This document shows positions 17,188-26,116 of a DNA stretch of 64,000 bases, one piece after another (position 1 is the first letter of the stretch; every line of letters starts with the position of its first letter). Made by a program: the position numbers and the translations under genes. This DNA comes from Paenibacillus sanguinis 2301083 = DSM 16941 (GTDB lineage Bacteria; Bacillota; Bacilli; Paenibacillales; Paenibacillaceae), in NCBI RefSeq assembly GCF_000374825.1, contig NZ_KB895376.1:313460-377459 (forward strand). Reading direction: 5' to 3'. Under the pieces are notes generated by a model. It did no database searches. It was not told where the DNA came from and saw nothing but the letters and a program-made list of their open reading frames with translations.

Positions 17188-18396
17188 TTGCAGGACACAA
17201 AACGACATTCGTCCTTTTCGTTGATGCCGCTAAGACTCCTTAACTTTTTCATATACGGCACTATGGTTATTTTTGCCGCCTTTTTTCAGCTTTATCTACA
17301 GGATATCGGTATGGACAAGCTGGAGATTGGCAGTTTGATGGCGATCGGCCCCTTTGTCTCGTTACTTGCCCATCCATTCTGGCGTCATTGGGGGGATCAA
17401 CGGCACAATCCGCGTGCAGTATTGCTTGTGATGATGCTGGGTATGCTCCTGACGGGGCATCTCATGTTCAAGGCAACTACATTCACGATGCTTTATCTGA
17501 CTATCCTCTTGCTATATTTCTTTCAGAGCCCTATTTTATCGCAAAGCAATACGCTGATATTGGGCTATACCGACAATACGGAACGAAAATTTGGCAGCTA
17601 TCGCCTCTTTGGTTCGTTAGGCTGGACCATCTTTGCCTTGGCCGCCGGCCCGATCATCGATTCGGTAGGACATCACGGAATCTCCCTGCTGTTCAGCAGC
17701 ACGCTTATGCTGGCTATCGGTTCAACACTGCTATTGCCTTCCATACGGCAAACGCTCCATACTCCCTGGTTCGGGAAGAAGGAGCTTGGCCAAGTGCTGC
17801 AATATAAATACTTTGTCGCTTTTGTGATCTTTGGCACGCTGGTAGCCATTCCGAACTTTATGAACAACATCTTCATGCCTCTATTCATTGTCGATCTGGG
17901 TGGTTCGCGCCTTGAGGTGGGAGGAGCCGTAGCTCTTTCCACAGCCTTTGAAATGCTGATATTCCTCCTGTTGAATCGATACTTGAAAAAGAAAATGACG
18001 ATGCTAATGGCTTGTATTACCATCGTCAGCATCCTGTCGGCAGTGCGTTGGGACTTAATGTCGGAGGCCACTCGTCCAGGACAGATACTGCTTATTCAAC
18101 TGCTGCACTCCGTCACATTTGCCGGGTTCTTCTATGTAGGCACCCGGTTGATCGGTTTGTTCCTGCCAAAGCCGCTGCGCTCAGCAGGACAGGCTGCCTA
18201 TGCTTTTGCCGTAAGCGGCCTGGCTGGCATTTTTGCCAGTCTCTACGGTGGCTGGATGTTTCAGAACTTCGGGGCCGTCATCATGTATCGTTCGGGAGTT
18301 GCCTTAACCCTAATTGGAGCGCTTGGTCTAGCGTCTATGTGGTATCGCATCCGCCGCCATGGATATTCTCCGGTGATCCTCCAAGGGGAGCCGTAG
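17188..18396 (+). CDS. MFS transporter, nucleoside/sugar:proton symporter-like
   Basis: This protein has about 402 residues and 12 hydrophobic segments. The TTG at 17188 has AAAGGA at spacing 9, while the ATG at 17179 abuts that site, so I prefer TTG. The sequence (GTMVIFAAFFQLYLQDIGMDKLEIGSLM; NTERKFGSYRLFGSLGWTIF, in parts) resembles the MFS_1_like group related to LacY and 3-phenylpropionate permeases. The substrate is unknown. It is monocistronic and ends at a strong bidirectional terminator. Confidence 0.82.
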   Translation: MQDTKRHSSFSLMPLRLLNFFIYGTMVIFAAFFQLYLQDIGMDKLEIGSLMAIGPFVSLLAHPFWRHWGDQRHNPRAVLLVMMLGMLLTGHLMFKATTFTMLYLTILLLYFFQSPILSQSNTLILGYTDNTERKFGSYRLFGSLGWTIFALAAGPIIDSVGHHGISLLFSSTLMLAIGSTLLLPSIRQTLHTPWFGKKELGQVLQYKYFVAFVIFGTLVAIPNFMNNIFMPLFIVDLGGSRLEVGGAVALSTAFEMLIFLLLNRYLKKKMTMLMACITIVSILSAVRWDLMSEATRPGQILLIQLLHSVTFAGFFYVGTRLIGLFLPKPLRSAGQAAYAFAVSGLAGIFASLYGGWMFQNFGAVIMYRSGVALTLIGALGLASMWYRIRRHGYSPVILQGEP

Positions 18397-18415
18397 GTCA
18401 ATAAAAAAACAAACA

Positions 18416-18478
18416 GGGCCCTTCGTCCTACAAACTATCTGGTGTCCAGCATAGCTTGAAGGCGAAGGGCCCTTTACT
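18416..18478. terminator. Bidirectional terminator between MFS and glnS
   Basis: GGGCCCTTCG (18416-18425) pairs with CGAAGGGCCC (18463-18472). A T-rich stretch follows on the plus strand and an A-run at 18402-18408 precedes it, so it can terminate both converging genes. Confidence 0.85.
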
Positions 18479-18496
18479 TTTAAAGTTCAGCCCGGT

Positions 18497-20257
18497 TTAT
18501 TTAGGCAATTGAAATGAACTCTTGAGCGATACAACCCGGTTAAACACCGGCCGTCCCGGTGCGGAATACTTGGTATCCACATTGAAATAGCCGTGGCGGA
18601 AAAATTGGAACTTATCCTGCGGCTGAGCATCCTTCATCCCCGGCTCTACAAAGCCTTGGGCAATGGTTAGTGAATTCGGATTAATCAGATCAAGGAATGT
18701 CTTCTCCTCTGCCGACTCCTTCTCCGGATCTGTAGATGCTGGATCAGGTTCATCCAGCAACCCTTCAGCGATACCATGCAAACCTTCTTCTGGCTCATCC
18801 AGCGTTACGCCCTCAACCTCTTCTTCCAGAATCAACGGCTCGAAGAGATGGAATTCTGCCGGCACCGCCTGGTTCGCCTCCACCCAATGAATCGTCCCCT
18901 TCACCTTACGTCCGGTAAAGCCACTACCGCTCTTGGTTTCCGGATCATAGGTGCAGTGGATTTCCACCACTTCGCCATGCTCATCCTTGATAACCTCATT
19001 GCATTTAATGAAATAAGCATGCTTCAAGCGCACTTCATTCCCAGGAAACAAGCGGAAATACTTGCTTGGCGGGTTCTCCATAAAGTCCTCCCGCTCGATA
19101 TAAATCTCTCGTGAAAAAGGGATTTGCCGATGGCCCATCTCAGGATTCTCGCTATTGTTCTCAGCCTCCAGCATTTCCGTTTGGCCTTCCGGATAGTTGG
19201 TAATAACAACCTTCAACGGATCAAGCACCGCCATGGTGCGTGGCGCCTTCATCTTCAAATCCTCACGGATGAAATGCTCCAGCATTTTCACGTCGATATT
19301 GCCGTAAGCCTTGGAAATCCCGGTCTCATACACAAACGCTTTAATGGCCTCCGGCGTATAGCCACGACGACGCATTCCGGAAATGGTTGGCATACGTGGA
19401 TCATCCCAGCCATCTACAACCTTCTCGTCCACCAGCTTTTTCAGCTTGCGTTTGCTGGTCACCGTTTGCGTCAGGTTAAGCCGTCCAAATTCATATTGAT
19501 GGGAGACGTGCGGCATCTCGGTCTCGGCAATCGCCCAGTCGTAGAACGGACGCTGATCTTCAAACTCGGTGGAGCAAAGCGAGTGCGTCACACCCTCAAT
19601 GGCATCCTCCAGCGGATGAGCGAAGGTATACATCGGATAAATACACCATTTGTCCCCGGTATTATGATGGGATGCATGTATGATCCGATAAATAACAGGG
19701 TCCCGCAGATTCATATTCGACGACGCCATATCAATCTTGGCGCGAAGCACCTTTTCCCCGTCCTTGAATTCTCCGGCGCGCATCCGCTCGAACAAGTCCA
19801 GGTTCTCTTCGACAGAACGATCGCGGCAAGGGCTATTCTTGCCCGGCTCGGTTAACGTTCCGCGCAGCTCGCGAATTTGCTCGGCACTCAAGTCATCTAC
19901 ATAAGCCTTGCCTTTCTTGATCAATACGGTAGCACGATGGTACATTTCCTCAAAATAATCGGAAGCGAAGCGAAGCTCGTCCCAATCGAAGCCCAGCCAC
20001 TTGACATCCTCCTTGATGGAGTTAACGTATTCCACGTCCTCCTTGACTGGATTCGTATCATCAAAGCGCAGATGGGTCCGGCCGCCGAATTCATCGGCCA
20101 GCGCAAAGTTAATCCAGATGGCCTTGGCATGTCCCACATGCAGATAGCCGTTCGGCTCCGGTGGAAAGCGGGTTACGACGGTCTTAACCTTGCCGCTCTT
20201 CAAATCTTCCGAAATAATGTTCTTAATGAAATTGGGAGGAGTAAGTGTGTTCTCCAC
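18497..20257 (-). CDS. glnS: Glutaminyl-tRNA synthetase
   Basis: GlnRS charges tRNA-Gln with glutamine. I set the start at GTG 20257, behind AAAGGTG, giving 586 residues; longer in-frame starts lack a ribosome binding site. The class I HIGH motif appears as [17 protein letters not shown], and the KMSKS-like motif as [15 protein letters not shown]. An acidic insertion ([21 protein letters not shown], in parts) of about 50 residues interrupts the C-terminal anticodon-binding beta-barrel. There is no YqeY fusion. Most Firmicutes lack GlnRS and use GluRS plus GatCAB, so this is an acquired gene by lineage. Confidence 0.95.
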   Translation of the reverse strand: MENTLTPPNFIKNIISEDLKSGKVKTVVTRFPPEPNGYLHVGHAKAIWINFALADEFGGRTHLRFDDTNPVKEDVEYVNSIKEDVKWLGFDWDELRFASDYFEEMYHRATVLIKKGKAYVDDLSAEQIRELRGTLTEPGKNSPCRDRSVEENLDLFERMRAGEFKDGEKVLRAKIDMASSNMNLRDPVIYRIIHASHHNTGDKWCIYPMYTFAHPLEDAIEGVTHSLCSTEFEDQRPFYDWAIAETEMPHVSHQYEFGRLNLTQTVTSKRKLKKLVDEKVVDGWDDPRMPTISGMRRRGYTPEAIKAFVYETGISKAYGNIDVKMLEHFIREDLKMKAPRTMAVLDPLKVVITNYPEGQTEMLEAENNSENPEMGHRQIPFSREIYIEREDFMENPPSKYFRLFPGNEVRLKHAYFIKCNEVIKDEHGEVVEIHCTYDPETKSGSGFTGRKVKGTIHWVEANQAVPAEFHLFEPLILEEEVEGVTLDEPEEGLHGIAEGLLDEPDPASTDPEKESAEEKTFLDLINPNSLTIAQGFVEPGMKDAQPQDKFQFFRHGYFNVDTKYSAPGRPVFNRVVSLKSSFQLPK

Positions 20258-20378
20258 GGCTATCACCTTTCTATTCATAGAAGTCAAACCTGCGTACAAT
20301 AAATATTGGTTTATGCTTCCCCGATTTTTCTTCTTCTAAATATACCGATATATTTCCAATAGTTCAATGCCTGGCTGC

Positions 20379-20867
20379 CTATACTCTCCGCCACATCAGG
20401 ACATCGTCCACATATTGCCCCTGAATGAGAAATTCCTCAACTAATCGCCCTTGCTTCGTAAATCCACAGCTTTCATAAAAGGCAATCGCTCCGGGATTGC
20501 TGGACAACACGCGGAGTGACAGCTTGCTTACCCCCTGTGCTGCCGCCCATTCAACCAAGGCGTCCATCAGAAGACGGCCAATACCCTGTCGCTGGTAAGC
20601 CGGATGAATGGCGATGTTCAAATCAAGCACATGCCGATTGCTTGGCAGAGAGGTCGGGGTTTTGAAGCCGATATATCCGCAGATTTGTTCTCCCAGACAG
20701 GCCACAATCTGACTGCCCGGAGGACAGGACTTCAAATAGTGCTCGCGCGAATTCCATTGCAACGTTTCGGCAGGCGTATTGTTGCGGTCCCAAGTCAGCT
20801 TGTCGATGTCCATCAGCGCAGCCGCATCACGCATTTCTGACAGCCGCGTCGTGAATGTATGCCCCAT
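20379..20867 (-). CDS. GNAT-family N-acetyltransferase
   Basis: This 162-residue acetyltransferase starts at ATG 20867 behind GGGGGG. It shows the core LNIAIHPAYQRQGIGRLLMDALVEWA with the RQGIGR acetyl-CoA loop, then LSLRVLSSNPGAIAFYESCGF. The substrate is unknown. It lies between glnS and an MFS gene, all on the minus strand, without obvious coupling. Confidence 0.88.
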   Translation of the reverse strand: MGHTFTTRLSEMRDAAALMDIDKLTWDRNNTPAETLQWNSREHYLKSCPPGSQIVACLGEQICGYIGFKTPTSLPSNRHVLDLNIAIHPAYQRQGIGRLLMDALVEWAAAQGVSKLSLRVLSSNPGAIAFYESCGFTKQGRLVEEFLIQGQYVDDVLMWRRV

Positions 20868-20924
20868 ACAAGGTCCCCCCTTCTAATCCTTTAACAGATA
20901 TCCTTATGTTATCATATACCATAA

Positions 20925-22145
20925 TCAGAAAGTCGAGCCGGCTGGCTGATGATCATCCCGGTTCATCACAGCATGAATCAGGAAGGACAGCGCAGAAAGC
21001 CCGGCAATGCCAACGGCGAGCCATGCCACCGGAAGCAGCCCGTTCCAGTCGAACAGGACCCCCATCGCGTATGGACCAACTACACGTCCTGCAGCCCCCA
21101 TTCCGCCCACAACTCCTAGATAAAATGGCGCCGCCTTGCCCGTCCGGTCAGATACAAAGGCTGGAATAGCCGGAGAGATTAACATCTCTCCAAAGGTTGT
21201 CAGGATCATCCCCGCAATCATGCTGGGGTAGTTATGAAAACCAAGAATGATGGCGTAACCCATCATGTAGAATAAGGCACTAACCGTCATCTGCGCTTGA
21301 GCTGAGCCGGCAAACACCCGTTTTACCCACAAAATAAACGGTTGTCCCACAAAAATCAACACTCCGTTTAATGTCCATAATATACTATAATTCCATTCAG
21401 GCATCCCCTGCGAAATAGTAAACGGAGATACCCCATTATTCCAGATACAGTTACCAAGCCAGAGGAAAAACGAACCCACCCCCATAAACAGATAAACAGG
21501 GTAACGGCGCAGCAATGTCTTGACACTCTCACCCTCCACGGTATTTTTGCGTTTTTGCACATGCAGTTCGCCTTCATCTTTCTGAACCTTATTCAAATAA
21601 ATCCAGAAGAAAGCAGCAAATGCCGCCGAGGTCAGACCGTTCAACACAAAGCTCAGATTATAGGAAATTTGCGCCAGAAATCCGCTCATGGCCGTCCCCA
21701 AAGCAACGCCAATATTGTTGGCAACATAGATAATGTTGAATAGCTCTCCCCGCCGTTCGGCAAAGCGAAAGCCGATAAATGCCTGAATGGCCGGCATCGA
21801 GGTGGCATTAAAGAAGCCCACCAGCAACATCAGCAGCATAAATAAATACCAATGGCCACTGCCATAGGGCAGAAGCAACAGAAACAGCGCATTGAAGCCA
21901 ATACCGCCTACAATCAGACGTTTTACACCCAATCGGTGGTAGAGCGCACCTCCAAGCAATTGTCCGGCGATCCCGCCAACGGACATAACCAAAATAACTA
22001 GCCCGGCATCCGTAACCGTTCGACCGAGCACCTTGAATACAAACATCGTCACCAAAGGCCACATCAATGAGCCCCCGGCCGAGCTAATCAAGCTGGCAGC
22101 CAGAAAAATTTTGACTTCACGTGGATAGGATTGCAGCCATTTCAT
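20925..22145 (-). CDS. MFS transporter
   Basis: This 406-residue protein starts at ATG 22145 behind AAGGGAG; the frame continues upstream without a ribosome binding site. It has 12 hydrophobic segments and a motif-A-like GGALYHRLGVKRLIVGG. The arrangement is that of the DHA1-type drug/multidrug efflux branch, but the substrate is not evident. There are no regulator genes next to it. Confidence 0.85.
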   Translation of the reverse strand: MKWLQSYPREVKIFLAASLISSAGGSLMWPLVTMFVFKVLGRTVTDAGLVILVMSVGGIAGQLLGGALYHRLGVKRLIVGGIGFNALFLLLLPYGSGHWYLFMLLMLLVGFFNATSMPAIQAFIGFRFAERRGELFNIIYVANNIGVALGTAMSGFLAQISYNLSFVLNGLTSAAFAAFFWIYLNKVQKDEGELHVQKRKNTVEGESVKTLLRRYPVYLFMGVGSFFLWLGNCIWNNGVSPFTISQGMPEWNYSILWTLNGVLIFVGQPFILWVKRVFAGSAQAQMTVSALFYMMGYAIILGFHNYPSMIAGMILTTFGEMLISPAIPAFVSDRTGKAAPFYLGVVGGMGAAGRVVGPYAMGVLFDWNGLLPVAWLAVGIAGLSALSFLIHAVMNRDDHQPAGSTF

Positions 22146-22383
22146 GTTATCCACTCCCTTCTGCAGCAACGTCAATATATAAACAGATTAGAATAGTATC
22201 GCTTAAAACAACTGAGCAGGCAAGTACATCCATCGCCGCATTGATGGGGCAAATTTTGCATTTCATACGGTCCAAAACGCATGTGACTGCGGTGCCATGA
22301 CAATAGTTCCTATGTTGTAGAGGCATAACATGCTAAGGTAGATAGTAAATAACGAACTGGGATACTGGAGGTTGAAAGTTGGT

Positions 22384-22710
22384 ATGGAATACATCGGAAT
22401 TGTAGCCCTGCTGTTGGTTGTTGTGCTGTGGAATCGCTTATCCAATTTAGAAAACCAATTAAATACGCTGAAGGAGGAAATCAACTCGCTAAAGTGGCAG
22501 TCTGGTTCTACCACGAACGTAAATTCATATGCTCCCTCATCCATGGCCGCAGCTATTAACCCCGATTTGGAGCAAAAGCTTTATGCGCTTATTATGGAGA
22601 ATCAAACCATCAGGGCCATCAAGGAGGTTAGAATAGCCACCGGTATGTCGCTAATCGATGCCAAAACCTATGTGCAAGACCTGGAACAGAAATATCGGCC
22701 ACAGCGGTAG
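22384..22710 (+). CDS. Membrane-anchored small protein with an L7/L12-C-terminal-like fold
   Basis: I place the start at ATG 22384 (MEYIGIVALLLVVVLW), with GGAGG 12 bp upstream, giving 108 residues. One N-terminal transmembrane helix is followed by a short coiled coil (LSNLENQLNTLKEEINSLK), a Ser/Ala linker, and a C-terminal module LEQKLYALIMENQTIRAIKEV plus RIATGMSLIDAKTYVQDLE. That module has the helix pattern and the GxxLxDAKxxV signature of ribosomal protein L7/L12 C-terminal domains. Such stand-alone modules are known in Firmicutes but have no assigned function. Confidence 0.75.
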   Translation: MEYIGIVALLLVVVLWNRLSNLENQLNTLKEEINSLKWQSGSTTNVNSYAPSSMAAAINPDLEQKLYALIMENQTIRAIKEVRIATGMSLIDAKTYVQDLEQKYRPQR

Positions 22711-22752
22711 CCTGATCCTCTACAAGCTTCAAAAAGCTTGATTCATGAGAGA

Positions 22753-22805
22753 AACAGCGCAAGCTTCCCAGCCAAAATCGGCTGGAGAGCTTGCGCTGTT
22801 TTTGC
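22753..22805. terminator. Strong bidirectional terminator
   Basis: The 21-nt arms 22753-22773 and 22780-22800 (AACAGCGCAAGCT... with CCAGCC/GGCTGG) pair with a 2-nt mismatch, followed by a T-run. It separates the convergent small-protein and FNT genes. Confidence 0.85.
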
Positions 22806-22845
22806 CAAAAGCAAATTCGCTTGTACTGTGATCCAGACAGATATA

Positions 22846-23667
22846 TTATTTGCTAACGGAGACCGAGTCCGTCGACTGTCCAGCAGCCGGCGCATGTCCT
22901 TTATCCTTCAAATAAGCAGCCCAATAGGCTCCCGCTACAAAGATTGCTCCGCCCGTCAGGTTGCCAAGCCATACAGGAACGAAATTGCGCAGGTAATCCC
23001 CCCAGGAATAGTAGCCCTCAAAGATGGCTGCCGGAATCAGGAACATATTAGCCACCACGTGCTGGAAGCCGATCGCTACGAAGGCCATCGTCGGGAACCA
23101 GATTCCCATGATTTTCCCGCTCATGTTATCAGCACCATAAGACAGCCATACGGCCAAAGCAACCAGCCAGTTGCATCCGATACCGGAAATAAAGGCTTGC
23201 AGGAAGCTATCATCCAGCTTATGCGCAACCATATCCACCAACTTTTCCAGGTAAGGTCCACTGGAGGTCAAGCCAACAATATGGCCGAAGAAATAAGCAA
23301 CGAACAAAGCGCCCACGAAGTTACTCAGTGTAATGAGCACCAAGTTCTTGAACATCTCCAAGGTCGTAATCCGCTTCGCCATCCGGGCAAGGGGTACGGC
23401 CATCATATTGCCGGTCAGCAGCTCTCCCCCCGCCAGCAGAACAAGTACCAGCCCGATCGGGAACACCGCAGCCCCAACAAAGTTAGCTATACTGCCCCAT
23501 TCTGCCGGGGTATTGCTGATGACACGAATATCAAGCAAAAAGCCGAGGGCGATAAAAGCTCCGCCCAGAAAGCCAAGAATCAGCACGGTCAGCAGCGGGT
23601 TATGCGCCTTCTTGATCCCGTTCTCTACGGTAACTTCAGCAATTTGCGCAGGTTTATAATACGCCAT
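22846..23667 (-). CDS. Formate/nitrite transporter (FNT) family channel
   Basis: This 273-residue protein has six membrane segments and both FNT signatures: GGELLTGNMM in the first half and GIGCNWLVALAVWL plus GFQHVVANMF in the second. FNT pentamers move formate, nitrite or hydrosulfide. The gene is monocistronic. An FNR-like site about 110 bp upstream suggests anaerobic induction, which fits either formate efflux in fermentation or nitrite handling in nitrate respiration. Sequence alone does not separate FocA from NirC. Confidence 0.93.
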   Translation of the reverse strand: MAYYKPAQIAEVTVENGIKKAHNPLLTVLILGFLGGAFIALGFLLDIRVISNTPAEWGSIANFVGAAVFPIGLVLVLLAGGELLTGNMMAVPLARMAKRITTLEMFKNLVLITLSNFVGALFVAYFFGHIVGLTSSGPYLEKLVDMVAHKLDDSFLQAFISGIGCNWLVALAVWLSYGADNMSGKIMGIWFPTMAFVAIGFQHVVANMFLIPAAIFEGYYSWGDYLRNFVPVWLGNLTGGAIFVAGAYWAAYLKDKGHAPAAGQSTDSVSVSK

Positions 23668-23772
23668 AATCCAAATCTCCTTTATCCATTTAAGTGTGTG
23701 TTCCTAAAGTCAGGTTTTCAGCACCGAAGTTTTACAGTCCAATCTATTGTAGCCCGCTCTTTTTTCTGAATA

Positions 23773-23788
23773 AGTAACATAAATCACA
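23773..23788. promoter_or_regulatory. FNR-like site upstream of the FNT gene
   Basis: On the minus strand TGTGATTTATGTTACT matches TGTGA-N6-TCACT with one mismatch. It lies about 105 bp upstream of the FNT start. Confidence 0.5.
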
Positions 23789-23813
23789 ATCTCCGATGCA
23801 GAAAGGATTGGCA

Positions 23814-23851
23814 GAAAAAAAGCGCAGCCTCCATGAAGGAAGCTGCACGCT
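23814..23851 (-). terminator. Terminator of the siderophore ATPase gene
   Basis: On the minus strand GCAGCTTCC pairs with GGAGGCTGC (one G-U), extended by AGCG/CGCT, followed by seven U. Confidence 0.75.
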
Positions 23852-23933
23852 TACGCCGCTTGGGCGGCTGCTAGTCTCTTGACAATAACCTGGCGCTTGC
23901 TGCGAGTTGCCATTTCACTAAAAACCCAATCTA

Positions 23934-24791
23934 TTAAGATGAAGCTGCGGCTGGTGGCATCTCCGGGCCGTCGTTCTTGCTCTTTCGCACTTTGCCCTCT
24001 GTAGCCGCACGGTACAGCTCGTAAGGAAGACATAGCGGCACACCGCTACGCGGGTCGGTTACGATATCTGCCTCAATTCCAAACACATCCCGCAGTACGG
24101 GAGAGGTGACGACCTCTTCCGGGCTTCCTGAAGCAACAGCCTGCCCTTGCTTGATAGCAATCATATAATGAGCATATCGGGCCGCATGGTTCAAATCATG
24201 CACCACCATCACGATGGTACGGGCCGAGTCGGCATTTAATTCTTCCAGCAGTTGCAGAACCTCCAACTGATGCGCCATATCCAGGAAAGTTGTCGGCTCA
24301 TCCAGGAACAGAATATTCGTCTCCTGAGCCAACGCCATTGCGATCCAGGCCCGTTGCCGTTGGCCACCGGATAGCTGCTCCAGAGCACGGTCGCTAAATT
24401 CACCCATGCGGGTAGCTTCAATCGCCCATTCTACCACTTGGCGATCCTCCGCCTTCAAGCCCCCAAATCCCTTCTGATGAGGGAATCGGCCGTAAGACAC
24501 CAGTTCATAGACGGTCAGCCCCTCGGGAGCCGTTGGGTTCTGCGGAAGAATTGCCAGTTGCTTGGCAACTTCCCTTGTTGACTGCTTATGAATGGATTTT
24601 CCATTCAGCAATACGCTGCCTGACTTGGGATTCAGAATCCGGGCCATCGTCTTCAGCACGGTTGACTTCCCCGAACCATTGGCCCCTACCAGTGCGGTAA
24701 TTTTTCCTTGGGGAATCGAAATATTTAAATCCTTAACTATCAGGCGATCCTCGTAGGCAATATCTAAATGGGAAGTATTTAAGAAATTCAT
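23934..24791 (-). CDS. Orphan ABC transporter ATPase for iron-siderophore uptake (FecE/FhuC/YusV-like)
   Basis: This 285-residue ATPase has Walker A GANGSGKST at about 37-45, the Q-loop AILPQNPTAPEGLTVYELV, signature LSGGQRQRAWIAMALAQ, and Walker B ILFLDEPTTFLDMAHQ, all typical of the iron-siderophore class. No permease or receptor gene is adjacent. In Bacillus subtilis the solitary YusV ATPase powers several siderophore importers, so a shared role is likely here. A perfect Fur box precedes the gene. The C-terminus has a 25-residue charged tail beyond the usual end. Confidence 0.9.
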   Translation of the reverse strand: MNFLNTSHLDIAYEDRLIVKDLNISIPQGKITALVGANGSGKSTVLKTMARILNPKSGSVLLNGKSIHKQSTREVAKQLAILPQNPTAPEGLTVYELVSYGRFPHQKGFGGLKAEDRQVVEWAIEATRMGEFSDRALEQLSGGQRQRAWIAMALAQETNILFLDEPTTFLDMAHQLEVLQLLEELNADSARTIVMVVHDLNHAARYAHYMIAIKQGQAVASGSPEEVVTSPVLRDVFGIEADIVTDPRSGVPLCLPYELYRAATEGKVRKSKNDGPEMPPAAASS

Positions 24792-24871
24792 ACCACTCTT
24801 CCTTTCCAGAATGCAGCTTTACAGCTCAATCATCGGCTCAAGGGTTATTTTTCATCTACAACTAAAGATAC

Positions 24872-24886
24872 TGATAATCATTATCA
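24872..24886. promoter_or_regulatory. Fur box
   Basis: TGATAATCATTATCA is a perfect 7-1-7 palindrome identical to the Bacillus Fur consensus. It lies 81 bp upstream of the ATPase start and predicts iron-repressed expression. Confidence 0.9.
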
Positions 24887-24930
24887 TCTGTCAACCGTTA
24901 ATTTGCCAGGTTCAAAAGCTTGATGAAGTG

Positions 24931-24982
24931 AAACAAAAAAGAAAGGAAGGTGTCTGGTGTTTGCCAGGCCCTCCTTTCTTTC
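24931..24982 (-). terminator. Terminator of the VanY-like gene
   Basis: On the minus strand AAAGAAAGGAGG pairs with CCTTCCTTTCTTT, with an inner CTGG/CCAG stem, followed by a U-tract. Confidence 0.85.
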
Positions 24983-25018
24983 ATAGACAGTTTATAATGG
25001 CCGCACATCCAAAGCAAA

Positions 25019-25912
25019 TTAAGGCTGCCCGGATACCGGAACCGCATCATAATACTCTTCAAGCGTAATGCCGCGCTCGCTGATATCCGTAGAAATTTCC
25101 TTACCGACGTAGCGAAGATGCCATGGTTCATATTTGTAGCCGGTGATGCTCTCTTTGCCCTCAGGATAACGAATGATAAAGCCGTATTCTACAGCATGAT
25201 CGGCAAGCCAGGCGGCTTCCTTTGTATCGCCGAAGCAGCTTTCCGCCGCACATTTGCCGTCGCTGCCCGAGACATCGATAGCTAGACCTGTCTCATGCTC
25301 ACTATGGCCGGGAACAGCGCTATAAGTCTTGGCCACCTCTTCCCCATCCTTGGCCACATAGCGGTTAAACAATGCCGTCTGTGTCTTGTGGGAACGATAA
25401 GCGGATACACCGGCCAAATAAATACCTTCCTTCTCCGCTCCCGCAAACAGCTCCTCAAGCGCAGCAGCAGCTTCCTTGCGCAGCATACGCTTCTCGATCT
25501 TCTCCTTGAACGTAAAGCGCACATCCGGATAGACAAGATCCTGCGGCTCGTAATCCTCAGGCAATGCGAACTGCTTGTTGATCAACACCGCAATACTCTG
25601 TGGGTCGGCTGCCGCTGCCTGATCCGGACCTGCACTATTACCCTCTCCAGCACCATCCTGCCCCGGCTCTCCTTCTGGAGCACCGTCCAAATCCGTGGCC
25701 TGATTGCCCTCGCCGGTTCCCTTCTGATCAGATCCATCAGGCTCCTTGTCATCTCCCAGTGTTCCCTGATTCTCTCCGGATACGTTGGCCTCGTTCTCAT
25801 CGGATGCCGGCGATAACTCGGCTTGCTTGTCGCCGCAACCAGCGATCCATATAACGGTAAGGAGCATAAGCACGATCACTGCCGCAAACGTACTCTTCTT
25901 CCTGCTATGCAT
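25019..25912 (-). CDS. D-alanyl-D-alanine carboxypeptidase lipoprotein, VanY family
   Basis: This 297-residue protein has a lipoprotein signal with lipobox IAGC near residue 23-26. A long Gly/Glu/Asp/Gln-rich linker of about 80 residues follows. The C-terminal VanY (M15B) zinc peptidase domain shows SAYRSHKTQ, PGHSEHETGLAIDV with the His and Asp zinc ligands, and EPWHLRYVG with the third His. It probably trims D-Ala from cell-wall stem peptides at the outer face of the membrane. There are no VanA-type resistance genes nearby, so a housekeeping role is likely. Confidence 0.92.
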   Translation of the reverse strand: MHSRKKSTFAAVIVLMLLTVIWIAGCGDKQAELSPASDENEANVSGENQGTLGDDKEPDGSDQKGTGEGNQATDLDGAPEGEPGQDGAGEGNSAGPDQAAAADPQSIAVLINKQFALPEDYEPQDLVYPDVRFTFKEKIEKRMLRKEAAAALEELFAGAEKEGIYLAGVSAYRSHKTQTALFNRYVAKDGEEVAKTYSAVPGHSEHETGLAIDVSGSDGKCAAESCFGDTKEAAWLADHAVEYGFIIRYPEGKESITGYKYEPWHLRYVGKEISTDISERGITLEEYYDAVPVSGQP

Positions 25913-26116
25913 TTCTCGTTCCTCCCTGATCGGCCCCCCCTATTCTTGGGTCAGGGGTTGACCGGTTCTTTGTTGCTCTGTACATCCATAGACGGATTTA
26001 CCCGTCCGGATGTTGCATGGTCAAATGCGGGAGCGTATGCTCCGGCCCCTTCGCGTTGGCCCCAGACCAGCGCGGGCCCAAGGCTCACGCTCACGCAGGA
26101 CCATGCTGCGCTGGGG

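Noticed and set aside
19124..19855. 243-codon plus-strand ORF within glnS
   Set aside because: Antisense to glnS and without motif or initiation site.
20258..20378. T-box or other leader before glnS
   Set aside because: The upstream region is too short and lacks a specifier-loop structure, T-box motif or terminator.
22738..23769. 343-codon plus-strand ORF
   Set aside because: It covers the FNT gene on the opposite strand; the composition is typical of an antisense frame.
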